Program-made: the position numbers and the translations under genes | The notes under the pieces: model-generated | Told to the model about the DNA's origin: nothing | Databases searched by the model: none | The model's input: only the letters and a program-made list of their open reading frames with translations | Part shown: positions 57,778 to 64,000 of the stretch, piece after piece | How the letters are laid out: each line of letters opens with the position of its first letter | Position numbering within the stretch: position 1 is the first letter of the stretch | Source: Gemmatimonadota bacterium | GTDB lineage: Bacteria; Gemmatimonadota; Gemmatimonadetes; Gemmatimonadales; Gemmatimonadaceae | NCBI GenBank assembly: GCA_016712265.1 | Contig: JADJRJ010000030.1 | Location: forward strand, 930,001 to 994,000 | Length of the DNA: 64,000 nt | Direction of reading: 5' to 3'

Positions 57778-60489
57778 ATGGGCGATGTTTGGTCGTCCTC
57801 CGTTCTGAACGTTCTTCCGCGGAAACCCTTGTCCCGATTCAACTTCGGCGCCGTCCTGATCCTGGGACTCGCCCCTGCAATCGCCTTCGGCCAACCATCG
57901 ACAAAGGTGGCCCGAGCCGCGCGCGTGTCGGGAGCCGCCCCACGCGTCGACGGGCGCCTCGAGCCCGGGGAGTGGGCCGCGGCCCAGGTGATCTCGGATT
58001 TCCTGCAACAGCGCCCCAGGGAAGGCACCGAGCCAACGGAGAAGACCGAGGTGTGGGTGCTGTATGACGACCAGTCCTTGTACATCGGCGCGCGCATGCA
58101 TCGCGCCAACCCCGCGGACATTTCGCGGACGGTGACTCGACGCGATGGCTTCGGGAACGCGGAGCGCCTGGTGGTCACGTTCGATCCGCAGATGGACCGC
58201 CGGACGGGAGTCGGTTTTGGGGTGTCCGTCGCTGGCGTGCGCTCCGACTGGCGCCACACGCAGGACGACGAGATGCGCGGCCGTGAGAGCCAGTTCGACC
58301 CCGTGTGGAATGCCGCCGCCGCCTCGGACTCCGCGGGCTGGACCGCCGAGATGCGGATCCCCTTCTCCCAATTGCGCTTTCCACCTAACGATCAGCAGCG
58401 CTGGGGGTTCCAGGTGGATCGCTGGATGCCCGACAAGAACGAAGACATCCAGTGGGTGATGATTCCCCCGCGCGAAACCGGATACATCTCGCGCTTCGGG
58501 ACGCTGGAGGGGATCGAAGGAGTGCGCTCGATGCGCCCGGTGGAGCTGGTCCCGTATGTCGCCGGCGACGCCACGCGGCGCGCCACGGCGGTCACGAACA
58601 ACCCGCTCAATCACCCGTACGCCGGCCGGCTTGGCATGGACGCCAAGTTTGCCGTCGGCTCCAACCTCACCCTGGACGCGACGGTCAATCCCGACTTCGG
58701 CCAGGTTGAAGCAGATCCGGCCGAGGTCAACCTCTCCGCATTCGAGACGTTTTTTGACGAGCGACGCCCGTTCTTCGTGGAAGGAGCGGAGATGATTCGC
58801 GGCCCGGGGGCTGGGTATTTCTATTCCCGACGGATCGGCGCCGCACCACGAGGCAGTGCGAGCGGTGATTTCGTCGATATTCCACGTTCTTCGACCATCC
58901 TCGGCGCCACCAAGCTGACCGGTCGTCTCCCCTCACGATTGTCGGTTGGTGGGCTGCTCGCGGTCACGGCCGCCGAAAACGCGCGCACGCACTCACTCGA
59001 CTCCGCGATCACCCGCACCGTCGCGGTGGAGCCACGCGCGGCGTTCGGTGTGCTTCGCTTGCAGCAGGAGATTGGTTCCCAGGCGTCGACACTCGGGGCG
59101 GCAATCACCGCCGTCCGTCGCGACGTCGGCGGTGACCCGGTCCTCGGGGCGCTGATGGCTCGCGAAGCGTACTACGGGGGCTTCGACTGGCGCCTCCGAT
59201 TCCAGCAAGGGCGGTATGCGTTGAGCGGCTTCGTCGCCGGGTCGCACGTGGCGGGCGACACAGGGGCCATCCGCCGACTACAGACCGGTAGTGTCCGCTT
59301 TCTCCAGCGTCCGGACCTCACGCACTTCAAGTACGACCCACTGCGCACGTCGCTCTCGGGCTACTCCGCGCAGTTTCGCGCCGACAAGGACGCCGGGCGT
59401 CGCATCCTCTGGGGCGCGGAGGTCAAGCTCGAGTCCCCGGGGTTCGAGATCAACGACCTGGGCCGCCTCCAGTCCACCGACGACGTCGAGTACAACGCCG
59501 ATATACAGATCCGCGAGACCATCCCCGGGCGCTACCTGCAAAACTGGCGACTCGGCTTCGATACCCGCGGCGCATACAACTATGCAGGGATCCACCAGGA
59601 GAACAACTGGAGCCAGAACACCTCGCTGACTTTCAAGAACTTCTGGAACTTCAACCTGCGTACCTCGTTCGAGCTTCCAACCATCAATGACGCCCTGACT
59701 CGAGGCGGCCCCCTGATGGGGACCGCACGCGAGTTTCGCCAGGAGATCCGCCTGAACGGTCCGTTTGGTGCGCGCACCGGGTGGCGCATCAACGGCGGCT
59801 ATGGGACGGACGAGTTCGGTGCCTGGCGCCGCAACGTTGGCGGCCAGCTTACCCTCCGGCCGGCTCCGCGTTGGTCCCTGTCCACGGAGCCGAACTTCCA
59901 GCGCGGGACGGATCCCCGGCAGTACGTGACCACCGTGACCGGCGGCACGCGAACCTACGGCTCACGCTACATCTTCGCGTTCATCGATCGCACGACCATC
60001 TCCAATCGATTCCGCGCCAACTACGCCTTCTCGCCGAACCTCACCCTCGAGGCGTACGCCGAGCCGTTCCTGTCCTCGGGGAAGTACTCCCGCTTCGGCG
60101 AGTTGGAGGCCCCTCGCAGCAAGTTCCTCCGGGAGTACGGCACCAATGGGACCCGCGAGCTGGTGGACAGCGCGGGCACCCGGACGATCACCGACGGCGC
60201 GGAGAGCTTCACGCTCGACAATCGCGACTTTCACGTCCTGTCGTTCCGCTCCAACCTGGTGATGCGGTGGGAGTGGACACCTGGCAGCACCCTCTTCCTG
60301 GTGTGGCAGCAGAACCGCCGCACGAGCGAGGCGGTGGGCGACGCCGTTCGCCTCAACGAACTCTGGCAGACGACGCGGGCCGCCGGCGACAACTTCCTCT
60401 CCCTCAAGGTCAGCTATTGGCTCCCGGTGCGACTCGGCGGCGGGCCTCAGCGCACCGGTCGCAATGACGCCAGCGAGGCGAGGGACTGA
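57778..60489 (+). CDS. DUF5916 protein: CBM9-like domain plus outer-membrane beta-barrel
   Basis: About 903 aa from the ATG at 57778; a GTG at 57769 or a later TTG are alternatives. The signal peptide (FNFGAVLILGLAPAIAFGQ) is placed late, so the true start may be further in. Residues about 45-230 are a CBM9-like sandwich (PRVDGRLEPGEWAAAQVI, VWVLYDDQSLYIGARM, AEMRIPFSQLRF, WGFQVDRWMPDKNED). NLTLDATVNPDFGQVEADPAEVNLS and FFDERRPFFVEGAEM are the DUF5916 hallmark. The rest is amphipathic strands. Function unsettled; probably glycan or proteinase-linked surface binding. Confidence 0.9.
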   Translation: MGDVWSSSVLNVLPRKPLSRFNFGAVLILGLAPAIAFGQPSTKVARAARVSGAAPRVDGRLEPGEWAAAQVISDFLQQRPREGTEPTEKTEVWVLYDDQSLYIGARMHRANPADISRTVTRRDGFGNAERLVVTFDPQMDRRTGVGFGVSVAGVRSDWRHTQDDEMRGRESQFDPVWNAAAASDSAGWTAEMRIPFSQLRFPPNDQQRWGFQVDRWMPDKNEDIQWVMIPPRETGYISRFGTLEGIEGVRSMRPVELVPYVAGDATRRATAVTNNPLNHPYAGRLGMDAKFAVGSNLTLDATVNPDFGQVEADPAEVNLSAFETFFDERRPFFVEGAEMIRGPGAGYFYSRRIGAAPRGSASGDFVDIPRSSTILGATKLTGRLPSRLSVGGLLAVTAAENARTHSLDSAITRTVAVEPRAAFGVLRLQQEIGSQASTLGAAITAVRRDVGGDPVLGALMAREAYYGGFDWRLRFQQGRYALSGFVAGSHVAGDTGAIRRLQTGSVRFLQRPDLTHFKYDPLRTSLSGYSAQFRADKDAGRRILWGAEVKLESPGFEINDLGRLQSTDDVEYNADIQIRETIPGRYLQNWRLGFDTRGAYNYAGIHQENNWSQNTSLTFKNFWNFNLRTSFELPTINDALTRGGPLMGTAREFRQEIRLNGPFGARTGWRINGGYGTDEFGAWRRNVGGQLTLRPAPRWSLSTEPNFQRGTDPRQYVTTVTGGTRTYGSRYIFAFIDRTTISNRFRANYAFSPNLTLEAYAEPFLSSGKYSRFGELEAPRSKFLREYGTNGTRELVDSAGTRTITDGAESFTLDNRDFHVLSFRSNLVMRWEWTPGSTLFLVWQQNRRTSEAVGDAVRLNELWQTTRAAGDNFLSLKVSYWLPVRLGGGPQRTGRNDASEARD

Positions 60490-60642
60490 GGGCGACGGGA
60501 CTCGACGGAACGCTCCCGCGATACCTCGCGCTGGGCAGGATAGCGCTGGCAGCGGGAGATGGTGGCGGCGGGCGGGGCCTCGCAAGGGTGGAGGATGTCC
60601 GCCACGAGGGGTAGGTTCTTCGGCAACGCCAGCCCCCTCCCC

Positions 60643-62343
60643 ATGCGCCTTCGTCCATTCTTCCTCGCCCTCCTCGTGCCGTTGGCAGGCACCGCGCAGG
60701 AGCGCGATGCCACCTCAACACGGGGCGTGGTGGTCTCCACCTCCGACATCGCATCCGACGTCGGCGCGGCGATTCTCGGGAAAGGCGGGAATGCGATTGA
60801 TGCCGCGGTCGCGACCGGATTCGCGCTCGCGGTGACTCACCCCAGCGCCGGCAACATTGGTGGTGGCGGCTTCATGGTCATTCGCTTTGCCGATGGGCGA
60901 TCCACCACGATCGACTATCGCGAGAAGGCCCCCCTGCGCTCGACGCGCACCATGTACCTCGGCGCCGACGGCAAGATCGATCGCTCGCTCACGGCCGCTG
61001 GCTGGCTGGCCCCCGGAGTGCCCGGCACGGTCCGTGGACTCGCCCTCGCGCACCAGAAGTACGGCAAGCTTCCGTGGGCCGACGTTGTGCGTCCAGCGGC
61101 CGAGCTCGCGGCGAACGGCTTCCGGGTGTCGAAGGGGTTCGCCGAGAGCCTCAACGGGTTCGTCCGACGCAGTGGGGCGCGCTTCCCGTCGACGCGCGAA
61201 GCGTATGGCAAGGCGGGGGGCGCGGAGTGGCAGGAAGGCGACACGCTGCGCCTCACCGACCTCGGGCGATCGTTAGGCGCCATCGCCACGGACCCGAACG
61301 CGTTCTACACCGGCTGGATCGCCGACTCCATCGACCGCCAGATGAAGGCCAATGGCGGCATCATGACCAAGCGCGACCTCGCCGCATACCGCGCAGTGGA
61401 GCGCGCCCCGGTCAAGGGCACCTTTCTCGGCCACGAGGTGATCTCCATGCCTCCGCCCAGCTCCGGCGGCGCCGTGGTGATCCAGACCCTGAACATTCTC
61501 GAGGCCCTCGGCGTCTCGCGCTTCAGCAATGCCAACGACCCTGCCCTCCTGCACCTGAGAATCGAGGCCGCCAAGCGGGTGTATCGCGACCGCGCGCGCT
61601 GGATGGGCGACCCGGACTTCGTGAAGGTGCCGGTGGCGAGGATGATCTCCCCGGCCTACGCGCGCGAGCTGGCGCGCGGCATCGACACGACGAAAAGCAC
61701 GACCTCCGTGGTACTGGGCAAGGGATTGATCACGGTGCCCGCCGACGAGAGTGACGAGACCACGCACTACTCCGTGGTCGACACCTGGGGCAACGCCGTG
61801 AGCAACACCTACACGCTCGAAGGAGGGTATGGCTCCGGCGTGGTCGTCCGCGGGGCCGGGTTCATCCTGAACAACGAGATGGGGGACTTCAACAAGAAGC
61901 CGGGGGAGACCAACCTGACCGGTGATATCGGCACGCCACCGAACCTGATCGCGCCGGGGAAGCGCATGTTGAGCTCCATGTCACCGGTGATCGTGGCGAA
62001 GGACGGGCAACTCCGGCTGGTGACGGGGTCCCCGGGTGGGCGGACGATCCCCAACACCACGCTGTCCGTCGTGCTTGGGGTCGCCGCGTTCGGACTCACC
62101 GCGCGTGAGGCGGTAGACCTTCCCCGCCTGCACCACCAGTGGCTGCCGGACGCGGCCTCGTTCGAGACCGGCGTGGCGGATGACGCAACGATCGAGGGGC
62201 TGAAGGCGAAGGGACACACGATTCGCGTGGGCAGCCGCCAGGGGGATGCCCACTCTATCGTTTACGACGCTTCGACGAAGACCGCCTACGGCGCAGCGGA
62301 CCGGCGCACCCCGGACTCCAAGGCGAGCGCCCCGCCGCAGTAA
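60643..62343 (+). CDS. ggt: Gamma-glutamyltransferase
   Basis: 566 aa from the ATG at 60643. Signal peptide MRLRPFFLALLVPLAGTAQ. Large subunit: GGNAIDAAVATGFALAVTHPSAGNIGGGGF and IDYREKAPLRSTRTMYL (Arg contact for glutamate). Autocleavage occurs before Thr373 in ETTHYSVVDTWGN, followed by the small subunit with LLNNEM-type ILNNEMGDF, MLSSMSP, LVTGSPGGRTI and RLHHQWLPD. It hydrolyses glutathione and other gamma-glutamyl compounds in the periplasm. CGTTAGGC at 61271 encodes Ser-Leu-Gly. Converges on the last gene with 49 bp between. Confidence 0.95.
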   Translation: MRLRPFFLALLVPLAGTAQERDATSTRGVVVSTSDIASDVGAAILGKGGNAIDAAVATGFALAVTHPSAGNIGGGGFMVIRFADGRSTTIDYREKAPLRSTRTMYLGADGKIDRSLTAAGWLAPGVPGTVRGLALAHQKYGKLPWADVVRPAAELAANGFRVSKGFAESLNGFVRRSGARFPSTREAYGKAGGAEWQEGDTLRLTDLGRSLGAIATDPNAFYTGWIADSIDRQMKANGGIMTKRDLAAYRAVERAPVKGTFLGHEVISMPPPSSGGAVVIQTLNILEALGVSRFSNANDPALLHLRIEAAKRVYRDRARWMGDPDFVKVPVARMISPAYARELARGIDTTKSTTSVVLGKGLITVPADESDETTHYSVVDTWGNAVSNTYTLEGGYGSGVVVRGAGFILNNEMGDFNKKPGETNLTGDIGTPPNLIAPGKRMLSSMSPVIVAKDGQLRLVTGSPGGRTIPNTTLSVVLGVAAFGLTAREAVDLPRLHHQWLPDAASFETGVADDATIEGLKAKGHTIRVGSRQGDAHSIVYDASTKTAYGAADRRTPDSKASAPPQ

Positions 62344-62392
62344 GCAACGCCGCGCGGCGAGGTGGCCCCGGGCCGCCCCGCCGCCAGCGGGC

Positions 62393-64000
62393 CTAACGCG
62401 ATCCGGGCATGGTGTCGTTCGTCATCCACCACTGCCGCGGCATCTCGCGTTGACGGGGCCACACCTCGGCCAGGGTGTTGGCGTCGTACAGCCGCCCGTT
62501 CTTCATCACGTAGCGGATGGCGTTGGTGTTGCGGATGTTGTCGAGCGGGTTCGCGTCGAGCACAAGGATGTCCGCCAGCTTGCCGGCCTCGATGGAGCCG
62601 AGGTGTTTCTGCAGCCCGATGGCCTCGGCACCGAAGATCGTGCCGACGCGCAACGCGTCGAGCGGCTTCATTCCACCGCTGGCAATGGTCCACAGCTCCC
62701 AGTGGACGCCGAGCCCCTGAAGTTGCCCGTGGCCGCCCAGTCCCACCTTGCCACCGGCCTCGACCAGCTTCTTCGCTTGCTCGGCAAAGAGCTTGAAGGA
62801 GTACTCGTTCTCCCGGAACCACTGCGGCCGGCGCAACCCGCGCCGCTCCAGCTCGGAGAACGGGGTAAAGCGCACCAGCTTCTTGTCCGCGAGGATGTCC
62901 CAGCTCTCGTACCAGTAGTTCTCCGCCCACGGGCCGCCGTACTCGACGAGTAACGTGGGGGTCCAGGTGGTGCCGCTCTTCGCGAACAGTTCGAGGGCGT
63001 CCTTGTACATGGGAGCGATCGGGAGGGTGTGCTCGATCCCGGCGTACCCGTCCATCGCCTCGGTCATGTTCTTCTTGAAATCGAGGCCGCCTTCGAGGGT
63101 CGGCGTAATGCGCTGCTCCCTCGCGGCCATGGCGATCCATTGGCGCTGCCGGCGGTCGCCCGCCTGGTACTGCTTGATCGTCTCGGTCAGGAAGAACTCC
63201 GAGTAGCGTTTCATGACCTCCTTGGCGTCGTCGGCGCTCGAGACATCGTCATACGCGAAGATGCCGGGACCGGTGGCGTACACGCGGGGACCGAGGATCT
63301 GCCCGGCGTCCACGGCGTCCCCATAGCTGACCACGTCGGACTGCGAGGTTTGCGGATCACGCGTGGTCGTGACGCCGTAAGCCAGGTTGGCTGTGTACAT
63401 GTAGGGTTGCGGGGAATGCACGCCCCACTGCGGCCACATGTGGGCGTGGATGTCCATCAACCCCGGCATGAGGGTCTTGCCGGAGACATCGATCGTGCGT
63501 GTGCCTGCGGGGGCTCGCACGCGCCCCGAGGGCCCGACGGCGGCGATGCGATTGTTGGTGACGAGGACATCCCCGCGGGCGATCACCTCGTCGCCTTTCA
63601 TCGTGATGATCCGTCCCCCGCGCAGGAGCACGCTGCCGGACGGACGGTCCTTCACCGCCGTGACGGTGATGTCGGTCCGCGTCGCGTCGTAGACGGGCCG
63701 CGCTGGCGTCCCGGGGGCAGGGCGCGGGGCGCTGCGCGCGGAATCGGCGGCCAGTGCCTCCGCACGCGCGAGGTCGTACTGGAAGAACGCGCGCCCCAGT
63801 GAATAGTGGACGCCACGGGAATCCGGCATCCACCCCAGGAAGTCCCCGCCAATGCGGGACAGTCGTCGGACGGGCACGGCCCCGCCCGTCGGCTGCTGGA
63901 CCGAGATCACCGGGGTGGTGCCGCCGGTCACCGGGAGCGGTGCGGCAAACACCTTGTTGTCAACGAGCGCGAGCACGCGGCTGCCGTCCGGCGAGATGAA
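62393..64000 (-). CDS. TolB-propeller/amidohydrolase fusion protein, partial at the right edge
   Basis: 535 residues are visible; the frame is open to the window end (FISPDGSRVLALVDNKVF), so the N-terminus is outside. Residues before about 95 are the end of a PD40/TolB-like propeller (FLGWMPDSRGVHYSLG). The amidohydrolase follows: VLLRGGRIITMKGDEVIARG, TLMPGLMDIHAHMWPQWG (HxH), VGLGGHGQLQGLGVHWELW and GSIEAGKLADILVLDANPL. Whole proteins of this type are about 1,050 aa and secreted. Stop codon TAG lies in a GCCTAACG octamer (62391-62398). Confidence 0.88.
   Translation of the reverse strand, partial: FISPDGSRVLALVDNKVFAAPLPVTGGTTPVISVQQPTGGAVPVRRLSRIGGDFLGWMPDSRGVHYSLGRAFFQYDLARAEALAADSARSAPRPAPGTPARPVYDATRTDITVTAVKDRPSGSVLLRGGRIITMKGDEVIARGDVLVTNNRIAAVGPSGRVRAPAGTRTIDVSGKTLMPGLMDIHAHMWPQWGVHSPQPYMYTANLAYGVTTTRDPQTSQSDVVSYGDAVDAGQILGPRVYATGPGIFAYDDVSSADDAKEVMKRYSEFFLTETIKQYQAGDRRQRQWIAMAAREQRITPTLEGGLDFKKNMTEAMDGYAGIEHTLPIAPMYKDALELFAKSGTTWTPTLLVEYGGPWAENYWYESWDILADKKLVRFTPFSELERRGLRRPQWFRENEYSFKLFAEQAKKLVEAGGKVGLGGHGQLQGLGVHWELWTIASGGMKPLDALRVGTIFGAEAIGLQKHLGSIEAGKLADILVLDANPLDNIRNTNAIRYVMKNGRLYDANTLAEVWPRQREMPRQWWMTNDTMPGSR

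Noticed and set aside
898..62398. GCCTAACG as a KOPS- or Chi-like polar motif
   Set aside because: Equal numbers on both strands across the window; no orientation bias seen.
898..62398. TTA codons as a bldA-type regulatory signal
   Set aside because: The same word also gives Pro-Asn and stop contexts and a terminator loop, and TTA also occurs outside it (for example tnaA codon 2), so translation control is not the best explanation.

Overview
The window is GC-rich (about two-thirds G+C by eye) chromosomal DNA with no rRNA, tRNA, CRISPR array, insertion sequence or phage gene that I could find. The mix of families points to Gemmatimonadota, or a close GC-rich relative: a PadR regulator coupled to a duplicated orphan ABC permease (ADOP type), two secreted S9 peptidases, a VPS10/sortilin-type propeller protein, a DUF5916 outer-membrane protein, many secreted amidohydrolases and a KPN_02809-type metallopeptidase. 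This is inferred from gene content; no phylogenetic marker RNA is present.

Left part (1-10.3 kb). A tightly overlapping minus-strand operon runs leftward from a lipoprotein solute-binding protein (family 5) through a heparinase II/III-like lyase, a TrmJ/SpoU tRNA methyltransferase, a GSA-aminomutase-like class III aminotransferase and two amidohydrolases, the last running off the left edge. Two oligopeptide-type ABC permeases (DppB/DppC-like) start head-to-head with the binding protein with no intergenic DNA. Dodecin, a LysM protein and a small lipoprotein follow. A GH38 alpha-mannosidase (10.8-13.5 kb) and a secreted 6-bladed propeller protein lie next. The left block looks like an oligosaccharide or glycoconjugate uptake and breakdown locus, but no transporter ATPase is present.

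Middle (14.8-31.3 kb). Mn-type superoxide dismutase; PadR plus ADOP permease with a palindromic operator and a good promoter; arginine decarboxylase speA; a c-type cytochrome remnant; S9 peptidase; a metallo-beta-lactamase/double rhodanese protein with a DUF502 membrane protein; a duplicated-domain lipoprotein; then a plus-strand operon (amidohydrolase, BNR propeller lipoprotein, TlpA thioredoxin, DJ-1/PfpI) that ends at a perfect 17-bp hairpin facing YceI.

31.4-46.7 kb. A VPS10-type gene is split by a one-base frameshift in a G-run. It converges on a long minus-strand operon: S9 peptidase, two 3-hydroxyacyl-CoA-dehydrogenase-fold proteins, a BKACE (beta-keto acid cleavage) enzyme, an APC amino-acid permease, a serine hydrolase and tryptophanase. 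This looks like peptide and amino-acid (or carnitine-like) catabolism. A PlsC acyltransferase and a second GSA-aminomutase-like aminotransferase follow.

Right part (46.8-64 kb). A small membrane protein, a stand-alone IF-1, an M28 peptidase, an outer-membrane barrel protein, a coupled trio (KPN_02809 metallopeptidase, DmpA-type aminopeptidase, cyclophilin), a class I aminotransferase, a YtcJ amidohydrolase, an isolated paaZ, a DUF5916 protein, gamma-glutamyltransferase and a TolB-propeller amidohydrolase cut by the right edge. Overall this is a scavenger of peptides and glycans with many secreted hydrolases.

At DNA level the most striking signal is the octamer GCCTAACG (CGTTAGGC), seen 16 times, in S/A-Leu-Gly (TTA), Pro-Asn and Arg-stop contexts. 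Two further families of short intergenic elements are visible: GACGGCA tandem repeats, and hairpins with a CCCCGAC stem.
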